A DNA stretch of 64,000 nucleotides from Bacteroidota bacterium. Lineage in GTDB: Bacteria; Bacteroidota; Bacteroidia; AKYH767-A; 2013-40CM-41-45. Position numbers and translations under genes: made by a program. The stretch covers positions 620,001-684,000 of the forward strand of contig JADKJP010000007.1 of assembly GCA_016720935.1 (NCBI GenBank), given 5' to 3'. Shown here in pieces: positions 32,041 to 42,100 of the stretch (positions within the stretch are counted from its first letter, which is position 1; each line of letters begins with the position of its first letter). A model generated the notes under the pieces. It was not told where the DNA came from, did not search any database, and saw only the letters and a program-made list of their open reading frames with translations.

Positions 32041-32613
32041 ATGCAAGCATGCCTAAAGGTTACAAACATTTTTACAATTGGACTTTTGCTTTGCTTGCTT
32101 GCATGCGGAAAACCCCTACCATCCAAAATTGAATTTGACCACAAAGCATTTGAATTGCCATTAAGAGTTGATCAGGCTAAAGAAATATTCGGTCTTCAGT
32201 ATGGCTATTATTCCGGCTTTTTCACCGGAAATGCAAATGATAAATCCATTGAAACACAGCTGGAAGGTTTTCCATTGTTTATGGGAAGTGACAATGACAA
32301 AGAAGAAAGTTATTATGGAAATTACTTTGCAGGTATTACTTTTTTTAAAGCAGACAATACACTTGAACAATTAAAAGCTGAATTGGAGAAACAATACAAT
32401 AAAAAAATCAAGACAGAAACAATAGACTTTGGCGTGACAAGAACTCTCCCACCTTTCAGTATGACATATCACTATTTTAAAACAGAGGAAGGTCTGATTG
32501 TAGCGATAAAGGAAATTGTACGCAAACAATTCAACAAAAAATACACTTCAATTTCATTTTATAAAGGAATTTCTGAAAAGGAACTGGGAAAGTACCTGGA
32601 ATATGTAAATTAA
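32041..32613 (+). CDS. Hypothetical lipoprotein
   Basis: A 190-residue product with a lipoprotein signal (TIGLLLCLLACGKP, cysteine in LLAC about residue 22). The mature part has acidic and aromatic-rich stretches (YGYYSGFF, YYGNYFAGITFF) and a helix (NTLEQLKAELEKQYNKKI). No family recognised. It is followed six bases later by another lipoprotein frame, so the two are probably co-transcribed. Confidence 0.65.
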   Translation: MQACLKVTNIFTIGLLLCLLACGKPLPSKIEFDHKAFELPLRVDQAKEIFGLQYGYYSGFFTGNANDKSIETQLEGFPLFMGSDNDKEESYYGNYFAGITFFKADNTLEQLKAELEKQYNKKIKTETIDFGVTRTLPPFSMTYHYFKTEEGLIVAIKEIVRKQFNKKYTSISFYKGISEKELGKYLEYVN

Positions 32614-32646
32614 TAGACAATGTTCACTAGCTGCAGAAACAGGAGA

Positions 32647-33215
32647 ATGAAGTTTCCTCTTACAATATTGATAAGTATAATTTCATTCACAGGATGTTCT
32701 AATCAAACCTATAAGGTTGACGATTTCACCACTGAGAAACTTCTCTGGTACAAACCTTTTTCAAAAACAGATTCAGCTATTTATACTTCAGAAAAGGGGA
32801 AAAGGACACTATCATTTTCAACGCTCCCGAAACCGGTAGTGATTCGACACGAAACTTTGAACAGGGGTTTTCCAATACAAATTATTTGACAGTAGTGTAC
32901 ACTTTTTCCAAAGGAAGCTATCATCAGTCGGCAATGATGAGTGACGGCAAAAACCGCTATGACCATTGGTTCGTAAATAGCTACAAATCATCTGCCAGTT
33001 ATGAAAGTCTTGAAATATCATTCATTGGAACTTTTTTTAGTGAAAATATTAAGAACATTCAGAAAAAAAATGACAGTACCTATTTTTTCGATAGTAATGT
33101 GGCCGACTACTCAGGAATGAATGTAGAAAAAGGAATCAAGAGCTTTACGTTCAATCCGGGAAAAGGAGTATCGGAATTTGTTGACGACAGAAATATTAAA
33201 TGGAGTAAAAAATAA
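32647..33215 (+). pseudogene. Hypothetical lipoprotein, frameshifted
   Basis: From ATG 32647 (preceded by AGGAGA) a lipoprotein signal MKFPLTILISIISFTGCSNQ is read, but the frame ends at 32887-32889. In another frame the coding potential continues as FNAPETGSDSTRNFEQGFSN, NYLTVVYTFSKGSYHQS and on to the stop at 33213-33215. The switch lies in the purine run GAAAAGGGGAAAAGG at about 32792-32806, where one base was gained or lost. A downstream restart at 32886 would have no signal peptide. Family unknown. Together with the genes at 50 and 30189 it is the third single-base frameshift in the left half of the window. Confidence 0.65.
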
Positions 33216-33844
33216 AATAGCGTACTCCAAAAAATTCATTTAACTGTAAAAAACGAATCGAACCCAAGGTTTTACCAAATCTCCTTCAGTATAGTTCCAT
33301 TCAAAGGTTTCCTACTGAATTATGTAGCCTTTTTATAAAATGAGCCTTAGTCAAATTTATTTTTAAATTCGTAGTTTAATCCAATACTTTATAGCAAAAA
33401 GTCACAGAAACTCCTGACCGGCAAAAGTATTTTAACATTTAGATTCGGCTCTTGTTGTATTCAATAAATATATCTATAAGTATATATGAATTTTATAAAA
33501 AAACATTCTCCCCGGGCATTTTTAACAGTTCACCTTATTCTTTCTCTTGATCTTTTAACAACCCATTGCAATTTCGATATACTTCCATCGAAGGCAAATT
33601 GTGCATTCCCGTATTCCACCAACTTATTGAATATTCAAAGTAAAGCTGCGCCAGGCATGGTTTAGAATAATTGTACAACTTTGATTAAGAAAAGAATATG
33701 TCCAGTCTGTCGTATTATCGAAATTTTCACATCTTCAATTCCTGTTTGTAAACCCTGAGATAGTATGGCTGAACACATACAGCATGCACAACACGATTAC
33801 CCCATCCCAGACAAATCAATTCACCCCAAAAAAATAATCTTACG
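33216..33844. other. Intergenic region without recognisable gene
   Basis: 629 bases, A+T-rich, with no open frame worth calling on either strand, no attC-like repeat and no tRNA. It contains TATAAGTATATATG-type A/T runs near 33470-33490. It marks the border between the cassette region and ordinary chromosome. Confidence 0.6.
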
Positions 33845-34420
33845 ATGAATATTTTCCTCCGGCTAAAACACTGGCAACTCTTCATTTTGTTGATGGGACT
33901 ACCAATCCTATTACAAGGCATCGGAGCTTTTTCAATATTTGCTACAAAAGATGCAAGAATGTTGCTTGCCACATTTCCTTTCATTTTGGTTCTGTTTATT
34001 GGCATCTTCCTCGGCTGGTTCTATACACTTGGAATTAACCTTCATAAAAAACTTCCCGATACCGTAAAAATGAGCCTGTCCAGATTCAAATTGTTCCTCT
34101 TCATCCCCATGACCTACCTGCTCGCCTTATGCATCTGGATGACAAGCTTATTTTTAAACACACCTGATGGCGGAAATCACACTCCTGGAATTTTCCTCTT
34201 GATAATCCCCCTGCATTTATTTTCAATGTTCTGTTTGCTCTATTGTATCTATTTTATAGCCAAAAGTCTCAAAGCAGTTGAAATGCAAAAACCGGCTTCC
34301 TTCAACGACTACGCAGGGGAGTTTTTTCTGATCTGGTTTTTCCCGATCGGAGTCTGGATCATCCAGCCAAGAATCAATTCCTTGTTTGATCACGAAATGC
34401 ATTATGCACAAACCAATTAA
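33845..34420 (+). CDS. Hypothetical four-helix membrane protein
   Basis: A 191-residue inner-membrane protein with hydrophobic helices at about residues 10-30, 40-62, 85-105 and 115-140 and a final conserved-looking segment FFLIWFFPIGVWIIQPRIN. Proteins of this size ending in a WFFPIGVW-type motif are widespread in Bacteroidota without assigned function. It stands alone on the plus strand ahead of the LytS/LytTR pair. Start ATG 33845 is directly upstream of the first helix. Confidence 0.65.
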   Translation: MNIFLRLKHWQLFILLMGLPILLQGIGAFSIFATKDARMLLATFPFILVLFIGIFLGWFYTLGINLHKKLPDTVKMSLSRFKLFLFIPMTYLLALCIWMTSLFLNTPDGGNHTPGIFLLIIPLHLFSMFCLLYCIYFIAKSLKAVEMQKPASFNDYAGEFFLIWFFPIGVWIIQPRINSLFDHEMHYAQTN

Positions 34421-34500
34421 TCAAAGCCAGACAAAAAAGTCAGTATTTCAAGAGCTTCGTTTTTTTTCTTTTCATATTTTTTTGGAACGACACATTCAGT

Positions 34501-34592
34501 CTTCCTCCTTCCGCCCTTCCCGTGCTCCGCTCGTCCCTCGCTGCGCCCGGGGTTGGATTGCATTTGATAGCGCATCTTAAAGAGTGCAATCC
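34501..34592. repeat. G+C-rich island with inverted repeat
   Basis: Within an A+T-rich 335-base gap, CGTGCTCCGCTCGTCCCTCG CTGCGCCCGGGG stands out in composition. It is followed by GGATTGCA (34555-34562) and its complement TGCAATCC (34585-34592). It looks like a dispersed intergenic repeat rather than a gene. The rest of the gap holds the promoter region of the next gene. Confidence 0.35.
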
Positions 34593-34755
34593 TGTTCCAT
34601 TACTGAAAAATAATGATGAATAATCCCGAATCACCGGAATTTAACCGGCTGCAATCCCGATCTTGCAGACAAATACCGCCCTTTTGAATAATACATTTCC
34701 TGAAACCCTTAAATCCCTTCAATTTTGACACATTAAAACTCAAAATTGAAATTTC

Positions 34756-35823
34756 ATGAAAAAGTCAGTCATTATTTTTCTTCATATCGGTTTTTGGATC
34801 TGCTATCTGCTGCTGATTATGATTGTTGTCGGGGTTTTCTACCGAAGCAATCACAGCTCCGTTGATCAGACTTCAAAAATTCTCAATGCAATTGCCAGTG
34901 TCAGCCTGTTTGCCCTTTTTCCCTCTGTTATCACCTTTTACTTCTACTATTTCCTGGTCTTCCCGAAATACCTTCAACATAAAAAGCACCTCTCCGCAAT
35001 ACTTTCCGCCCTGCTCATTTCACTTGCTGCGGCAATTCTAAGCTACATTTCCATTCGATTTTTTATTGAAACCGGGAGGCTCATCGATATGGACGATGGT
35101 GGGCGACATGGAAGATCTACGGCACTGCGGACAATTCTTATCACCAGCATTATCGCCTCAATCTCTGGTATGGTCGCTCTTGTTATTAAAGGTTTCATCA
35201 CCTGGTTCGACGAAAGGAAACTGAAAGAAGAACTGAAACAGAAAAATCACGAAGCCGAACTGGCATTGGTTAAAGCACAGCTGGACCCTCACTTCCTTTT
35301 CAACACACTCAACAACATCGATACCCTCATCGTCAACAATGCTACAGATGCCTCGAATTATCTCAACATGCTGAGCGATATACTTCGATTCATGCTGTAC
35401 GAAACTAAATCAGAGAAAATTCTGCTGGTGCACGAAATCGAATACATTCAAAAATATATTGAATTGCAAAAAATACGCACTTCAAATTTAAATTATGTAC
35501 ATTTCGAAATAAGCGGAAGCCCGGGCAATAAAACAATCGCGCCGCTAGTCTTCATTCCCTTCATTGAGAATGCATTTAAACACGCTACCAATAAAAAAAT
35601 TGACAATGCTATCAATGTGAAAATTCTGATCGACAAAAACAGCATTGGTTTTATTTGCGAAAACAAATACGATCCTAATCGAAAATACAAACAAGGCAGC
35701 AACGGTCTTGGAAATGATCTGATCCAAAAAAGACTGGATCTCATTTACCCGGGAAATCACAAACTGGAAATTGTCAAACATAGCGACATCTACAGTGTTC
35801 ATTTAACAATTACGAATGGATAA
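34756..35823 (+). CDS. LytS-type sensor histidine kinase
   Basis: A 355-residue kinase with four N-terminal transmembrane helices (about 5-160), a short coiled segment (RKLKEELKQKNHEAELALVKAQ) and a His_kinase domain with H179 in LDPHFLFNTLNNID. The HATPase part has IAPLVFIPFIENAFKHA and GNGLGNDL-type motifs (GSNGLGNDLIQKRLDLIY). It phosphorylates the LytTR regulator encoded next, whose start overlaps its end by eight bases. There is no extracellular sensor domain, so the signal is probably sensed in the membrane. A TonB-dependent receptor gene follows the pair. Confidence 0.9.
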   Translation: MKKSVIIFLHIGFWICYLLLIMIVVGVFYRSNHSSVDQTSKILNAIASVSLFALFPSVITFYFYYFLVFPKYLQHKKHLSAILSALLISLAAAILSYISIRFFIETGRLIDMDDGGRHGRSTALRTILITSIIASISGMVALVIKGFITWFDERKLKEELKQKNHEAELALVKAQLDPHFLFNTLNNIDTLIVNNATDASNYLNMLSDILRFMLYETKSEKILLVHEIEYIQKYIELQKIRTSNLNYVHFEISGSPGNKTIAPLVFIPFIENAFKHATNKKIDNAINVKILIDKNSIGFICENKYDPNRKYKQGSNGLGNDLIQKRLDLIYPGNHKLEIVKHSDIYSVHLTITNG

Positions 35824-36517
35824 ATACACCTGCATCATCATTGAAGACGAACCCCTGGCCCTGCAAAGAACCAAGGGTTTCGTCGATAAAATACCCTTTC
35901 TGCAATTGGTCGGAACTTTTGAAGATTCACTGAGTGGACTTACATTTCTTAAAACAAACAAAGTGGATTTGCTTTTTCTCGATATCAACATGGACGAATT
36001 ATCCGGTATCGAATTGCTCGAAAGTTCAAGGATTGAAAGCCAGGTGATCATTACAACAGCTTACCAGGAATATGCCATCAAAGGATACGAACTCAACGTA
36101 ACCGACTACCTCTTAAAACCATTTTCCTTTGATCGCTTCCTCAAAGCCGTCAGTAAAGCCCAGGAAAATTTAAAACAACAAATTTCCACACCACAAACAG
36201 CACCTGCATTCATTTTTGTTAAAACAGAAAATCGTCTCGAGAAAATTAACATTTCTGATATATTATACATTGAAGGGATGAGAGACTACCGTCGGATTCA
36301 CACGGTCGAAAAAAGGATTATGACCCTTCAGAATTTCAGCGAACTGGAGCAAATCCTTCCTCCCGGACTGGTTTGCAGGGTACACAAATCCTTCATGGTG
36401 GGCATCAACAAAATTGAATCCATCGAAAGGAGTAGAATAAAAATCGCCGATCAGCTGATTCCTATTTCAGATACCTACAAAGAGCAGTTTTTTCAGATCA
36501 TCAACAATAGAATTTAA
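35816..36517 (+). CDS. LytTR-family response regulator
   Basis: A 233-residue DNA-binding regulator. The receiver domain has E9-D10-E11 and phosphoacceptor D56 in FLDINMDELSG. The LytTR domain begins at about residue 135 (FIFVKTENRLEKINISDILYIEG) and ends with LVCRVHKSFMVGINKIESI and the LIPISDTYKEQF motif. The start overlaps the kinase by eight bases (ATGGATAA), so translation is coupled. LytTR proteins bind pairs of short direct repeats about two helical turns apart; a candidate pair is seen at 36532-36561 just downstream, in front of the TonB-dependent receptor gene. Confidence 0.92.
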   Translation: MDKYTCIIIEDEPLALQRTKGFVDKIPFLQLVGTFEDSLSGLTFLKTNKVDLLFLDINMDELSGIELLESSRIESQVIITTAYQEYAIKGYELNVTDYLLKPFSFDRFLKAVSKAQENLKQQISTPQTAPAFIFVKTENRLEKINISDILYIEGMRDYRRIHTVEKRIMTLQNFSELEQILPPGLVCRVHKSFMVGINKIESIERSRIKIADQLIPISDTYKEQFFQIINNRI

Positions 36518-36531
36518 ACTCTTTAATTCGC

Positions 36532-36561
36532 TTTGCAGATCAAAGTCCTGATTTCGCAGAC
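36532..36561 (+). promoter_or_regulatory. Candidate LytTR direct-repeat operator
   Basis: TTTGCAGAT (36532-36540) and TTCGCAGAC (36553-36561) are imperfect direct repeats with GCAGA cores 21 bases apart, the two-turn spacing typical of LytTR sites. They lie 96-125 bases upstream of the TonB-dependent receptor start. One related copy, CTTGCAGAC (34662-34670), is upstream of the kinase gene. Binding is inference. Confidence 0.35.
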
Positions 36562-36656
36562 AAGCACACATACTTGGCATAGTTGAATTGCAGCACCGGG
36601 CTCAGAGGGTGACTTTTGTATCATAAATCAAAAACATTATACAAAAGAACCCCAAC

Positions 36657-39089
36657 ATGAAAAATTTAATTTCTACCACTTTCCTGATTATCCTGCTTTC
36701 AGGATTTGTCAAAGGTCAAAACCTGACACAAACCGTCAGAGGAACAATTATCGATGCCGACAGCAAATTACCACTCTTTGGTGTCGTGATCCAGCTCAGC
36801 AACGATCGCAGCATTGGAACAGTAACCGATATCAACGGCGAATTCAGACTTGAAAAAATGCAGGTCGGTCGGATTTCATTGCTACTCTCTTATCTAGGCT
36901 ATGAAAGTAAAACCATCTCTGACATTGAAGTAAATTCAGGGAAAGAAAAAGTCCTTGAACTATCCATGCAGGAATCTTTACTCAAATTAAAAGAAGTTGA
37001 AATCAAAGCCATCAAAAACAAAGGAGAGGCACTCAATGAAATGTCTCTGATCAGTACACGATCCATTTCAGCCGAAGAAACAAAACGCTATGCAGGCGGA
37101 CTGGACGATCCTTCCAAAATTCTGTCGAACTATGCCGGAGTCACAGCATCACAAAACGGACAGAACGATATTATCGTTCGCGGCAACTCACCAAAATATG
37201 TACAATGGCGTCTGGATGGAGTAGAAATTACCAACCCGACTCACTTTGGCGATCAAAACGCGGTGAATGGTGGTGTCAGTGCACTCAACAACAGCCTGCT
37301 CGGAACTTCGGATTTTTCTACAGGCGCTTTCACACCCGAGTACGGCGATGTATTATCCGGAGTCTACGATGTAAAATTCCGAACCGGCAATAACGAAAAA
37401 CACGAGACATCCATAGGTGTCGGAATTCAGGGAACAGATTTAACACTCGAAGGACCATTCAAAAAAGGATATGGTGGTTCCTACCTCATCAATTACAGGT
37501 ACTCAACCATTTCACTGCTGAATAAATTGCACGCAATAAAAGTAGATGGCGACCTCAACTATCAGGACGGCGCATTTAAAATTGTATTGCCAACCAAAAA
37601 AATGGGAGTATTCTCCATGTTCGGTTTGGCAGGAATGAGCGATGCATCCATGACAGATGTCCGTGCCGACATGATCTCGACTCCAAACAACGGAACCATC
37701 TCAGCTGAGCTTACAGAAGATTACGACAAGAGCAATTATCTTTCAAACTATGGAATCAATCACACCATGCCTTTGAGCGACAAAAGTTTTCTCAAGACTA
37801 CTCTCTCCTATTCAAATGAAGGTATCAGCGAAGACATCTTCAAAATCAAAACAACAAAACTATACGACGATCAGGGCGGGTTTTTAACCGACTCTATTGG
37901 TGGCAGAATACAGGATTATAAAAGTCGGATCAAAAACTCCGCATACAGAGCTGCAGTTACATACAACAATAAATTAGATGCTAAAAACACCCTCCAGGTG
38001 GGCGCGAAGTATGCACTGCTTGGATACGACAATGCTCTGAGCCGCATGCCGAACAATTCCAATGAATTGTTCACGGTAGCGGACTTTACAGAAAACATCA
38101 ATACCATCAGCAGTTTCGTGAGCTGGAAACATCGGCTAAAAGAAAATCTTACCATTGTTGCCGGCGTACATAATATGAATGTACTCTACAACAACAAGAG
38201 CACAGTCGAACCACGTCTACAACTCGACTGGAAAATCAACAGCTCAAGCGATTTGAACGCGGGTTATGGTAAACACAGTACGATGGAAAGTGTACACAAC
38301 TATTTCACAAAGGTGAAACAAGCGGACGGAAGTGTCCTCGAACCAAATAAAAACCTGGGCCTGTTAAAAGCCGATCATTTTGTGCTTGGCTATGAAAAAC
38401 GTTTCGGAGAAAATATCCGGTTAAAAGCGGAAGCGTATTACCAAAGTCTGTACAATTTACCTGTAGAAAATCTGAACACCAGCTCCTACGCGACCATCAA
38501 CGAAGGAATCGAATTCAACTATGTTGACCTGGTGAATAAAGGAACAGGGAAAAATTACGGTATTGAACTGACGCTGGAACGCTTCTTCAACAAAAGTTAC
38601 TATTACCTGATCAACGCTTCGCTTTACAATTCCAAATACAAAGCGATGGACGGAGTGGAACGAAACACACAATACAATGGCAACTATCTTGTAAATGTAT
38701 TGATCGGAAAAGAATTCGCCAATCGTGGAAAAAAGAAAAACCAGACATTGAATGTGAACGCGAAAGTATTTTTCGGAGGTGGTAAGAGATACATTCCATT
38801 ACTGAGAGATGCAAACGGAAATCTTGCTGTTGATCCCGCAAACAACAAATTCTGGGATAACGAAAAAGCTTATGAAAAGAAATTTGAAGATATCTATCAG
38901 GTAAACATTTCTGCCAGCTACAAGTGGAACAAACAAAAAGTAACGCATGAATTATTTCTCACAATCAACAACATCACCGACGCCAACGGAAAACTTTCAG
39001 AATATTACGATGAAAAAGTCCCCGGAAATGTAGGCAATGTAAGACAGTTCGGAATGTTCCCGAATCTGATGTATCGCTTGTATTTTTGA
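36657..39089 (+). CDS. TonB-dependent receptor with carboxypeptidase-regulatory-like domain
   Basis: An 810-residue outer-membrane receptor. Signal peptide MKNLISTTFLIILLSGFVKGQ, then a carboxypeptidase-regulatory-like domain (TVRGTIIDADSKLPLFGVVI ... YLGYESKTI, about 25-105), the plug domain (GGLDDPSKILSNYAGVTASQ ... IIVRGNSPKYVQWRLDGVEI) and a 22-strand barrel ending in RQFGMFPNLMYRLYF with a terminal phenylalanine. No SusD partner is next to it, so it is probably not a polysaccharide system; siderophore, cobalamin or peptide uptake or a surface role is possible. It follows the LytS/LytTR pair after 139 bases and is the likely regulated target. Confidence 0.9.
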   Translation: MKNLISTTFLIILLSGFVKGQNLTQTVRGTIIDADSKLPLFGVVIQLSNDRSIGTVTDINGEFRLEKMQVGRISLLLSYLGYESKTISDIEVNSGKEKVLELSMQESLLKLKEVEIKAIKNKGEALNEMSLISTRSISAEETKRYAGGLDDPSKILSNYAGVTASQNGQNDIIVRGNSPKYVQWRLDGVEITNPTHFGDQNAVNGGVSALNNSLLGTSDFSTGAFTPEYGDVLSGVYDVKFRTGNNEKHETSIGVGIQGTDLTLEGPFKKGYGGSYLINYRYSTISLLNKLHAIKVDGDLNYQDGAFKIVLPTKKMGVFSMFGLAGMSDASMTDVRADMISTPNNGTISAELTEDYDKSNYLSNYGINHTMPLSDKSFLKTTLSYSNEGISEDIFKIKTTKLYDDQGGFLTDSIGGRIQDYKSRIKNSAYRAAVTYNNKLDAKNTLQVGAKYALLGYDNALSRMPNNSNELFTVADFTENINTISSFVSWKHRLKENLTIVAGVHNMNVLYNNKSTVEPRLQLDWKINSSSDLNAGYGKHSTMESVHNYFTKVKQADGSVLEPNKNLGLLKADHFVLGYEKRFGENIRLKAEAYYQSLYNLPVENLNTSSYATINEGIEFNYVDLVNKGTGKNYGIELTLERFFNKSYYYLINASLYNSKYKAMDGVERNTQYNGNYLVNVLIGKEFANRGKKKNQTLNVNAKVFFGGGKRYIPLLRDANGNLAVDPANNKFWDNEKAYEKKFEDIYQVNISASYKWNKQKVTHELFLTINNITDANGKLSEYYDEKVPGNVGNVRQFGMFPNLMYRLYF

Positions 39090-39115
39090 AATAGAGATGC
39101 ATAAAGCGAAACAAC

Positions 39116-39161
39116 AATACGCAAAGGGCGCAAAGAATAATCTTTGCGCCCTTTGCGTATT
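39116..39161. terminator. Perfect 21-bp inverted repeat between convergent genes
   Basis: AATACGCAAAGGGCGCAAAG plus A (39116-39136) and its exact complement (39141-39161) with a loop of four bases. It lies between the converging TonB-dependent receptor and hybrid kinase genes and probably ends transcription from both sides. There is no long T-run. Confidence 0.6.
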
Positions 39162-39195
39162 TGCGTGAAATAATAAATGCTTTATTATATGTTCT

Positions 39196-42100
39196 TTAAC
39201 TCAGCTTACCCAAAGCTTCCTCGGTCTTTCTCCACTCCTCTATCAAAGAAGGAATCATTGTGGAACAGTCTGCCGGATTCGTTGATTTTCCAATTAGTTC
39301 AATCTGGCGGCACACTTCTGCGAGCAAATTAGCTCCAATGTTTAAAGCGGAACCTTTTAATTTATGAGCAAGCTTACTCATGCCCTGCCAGTCCTTTTCT
39401 TTACAAAGCCTTTCCATATCCTTTGTAATTTCTCTTCCCTGATCAATAAACATTGCGATTACCTGTGAGAAAAATGTAGGATCAGATCCTGCTGTCATGT
39501 CGCGCAAACGCTGAATGACAGTCATATCAAGAACTACATCTGAAGATTTTTCAGAATTACGATTGTTGTTTTGTTGAACCATTTCGGCTCTTACCTGAAT
39601 ATACCTTCCACCCCACTTGCGGATACGCTCAACAATTTCCTCGATCTGGAACGGTTTGCTGATATAATCATCCATTCCTGCCTCCATACATTTCTCTTTA
39701 TCACCTTCCAATGCAAAAGCTGTCATTGCGACAATGATCGGGCGATGCTCAAGGTTCATTTTTTGAATGATAAACCTTGTCGTCTCAAGACCATCCAATT
39801 CAGGCATCTGAACATCCATGAAAATTAAATCATAGGATTCTTTTCTAAGGACATCAATTACTTCCAGTCCGTTGCTCACAATCTTCGGAGTATAACCCAG
39901 GCCTTCAAAAATATTTAATGCCAGTTTCTGGTTGATCTGGTTATCTTCCGCAATCAGAATTTTTATAGGTACATGTTGCGCCAGTTTAATATCCATGCGA
40001 CCCAGATCCTTGTCATGCTGGCTACGCGAATGATCTTCTACCGAGAACACACCAATCAGGATATCCAGCACTTTTGAACGATCCACATTTTTGGGAATGA
40101 CCGCTGAAACAATTTCTCCGCTGTAATCAAAGACAACATTATCCGACTCGTCAGCATTGAAGAGTACTATCGGCAATTCTCCTTTTCTCCGGATCTGACG
40201 GATTTGTTCGGCAAGATTCAATGCTTTTGCACTGATCATTTGTGCGTCAATCAATACAAGATTTAATTCGTCGCCGGTACGAACCATTTCGAGTGCTTTA
40301 CCTGCTTCATCTACCGAACGTGGAACCATATTCCAGCGACGGAAATAATTCGAGTATATATCTGTTTCTGTTTTATCGTCACTGATGAGCAATACGTGTG
40401 AATTGACCAGCTTGTTGGTACCATTACCCGTACTTCTCGGAGTATCCGACTTGGATACAGACTCTGTTTTTATCGTGAACTGGAAATTTGATCCTTGTCC
40501 CGGAACACTTTCTACCCAAATTTTTCCACCCATCAATTCGACAAGGTTTTTGCAAATCGCGAGTCCGAGGCCCGTTCCACCATAAGTCTTAGCGGTTCCG
40601 GCATCGGCTTGAGAGAAGCTTCGGAACAGTTTGCCAATTTTATCAGGTGGAATTCCCACACCGGTATCTTTCACCTCAAAGAGTAAATCAATTTTATTCT
40701 CTTGTTCCTTCAACAAGGAGACACTAATAGTAATGGTACCTTTCGGAGTGAACTTTATGGCATTACCCACCAGATTCATCATGATCTGACGCAAACGGGT
40801 GATGTCTCCATATATATAGGCAGGCACCGAACGGGCAATGGTATATTGCAAAGCAAGGTGCTTTTCAATTGCTTTGGATGACATCAGATCGAATGTCTCT
40901 TCAATAGCGCGTTTGATAAGGAATGGTTTGTGTTCCAATTCCATCTTCGCCGATTCGATCTTGGAATAATCAAGAATGTCGTTGATGACAGATAATAAAG
41001 CTTCACCACTGAGCAGAATTGAATCGACATAATCCTGCTGTTTGGGAGAAAGTGAAGTCTGATTAAGCAACTTGCCCATTCCGATAACACCATTCAGTGG
41101 TGTCCGGATTTCATGACTCATCGTCGCGAGGAAACTTGATTTTGCTTCAGTAGCTGCTTCCGCCTGGTTTTTCTCCCTGATTAATTTCAGTTCAGAAACC
41201 TTTCTTTCAGTTACATCATGACCAAACAATGAAACACTGATCACTTTATTAAAATCATCCTTCACCGGTGTCACGACGATTTCAATATCGACTCGTTTTC
41301 CGTGCATCACCACATTGCGTTCCTGAATAAAATTCTCACCGGTCAAGGCACGCTTGTGCATGTCAAGATATTCCGCGTGAAAATTCTCAGGCAATATGTC
41401 AAGAAGATTAAATCCAGTTTCAACGACGATACCTGTAAGCCCGAACAAAATATCACAGAGCTTCGAATTGATCAGTAATATGGTATGATGCTTATCCACC
41501 GACAGGATGGAATATTCAGCATTCTCAACAAGCGCGCTGAGTTTATTTTTACTATCCGCCATTGAGCGCTCGACGCGTTTACGTTGGGTAATATTCTCAA
41601 CCATCGTAATCACAAACTGCGGACGACCTTTTTCATCGCGTGAAAGAGAAGCGGTCTCGTTCACCCAGATCACTTCATTATTCCGTTTTACAAAACGCTT
41701 TTCCCTTTTACTCAGCGGTACATCTCCCCTGAAAATCGCGGAAATATTCTTTTTCTCTTTCTCCTTATCTTCCGGATGCAAAACATCGAGAAAACTAAGT
41801 TGCTGCAATTCAATTTCGGTATAACCCAACAGATTACAAAAAGCTTTGTTCGCTCTCGTGAATTTATAATTCATTCCGATGAATGCCATAGCCTGCAATC
41901 CATCCTCAAACAATCTCTTTGACGTCGGATCCGATTCAATTGTAACTGCAGTTTTTGAGGATTCAGCATCCTGAATTGGCTCAGCTTTCAAATGACTCAG
42001 ATCCGTAATGCGAACAGTGAGCAGCGACTCTGAAGCGGAAGATGTTTTCACCGCCTGCATCAAACCTCTGATTTTTTTGCCTTTCAGACTCACGTACTCC

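Noticed and set aside
33216..33844. Possible tRNA or small RNA in the 629-base gap
   Set aside because: No cloverleaf, no TTCGAAT-type T-loop with a matching acceptor stem and no conserved hairpin is seen.
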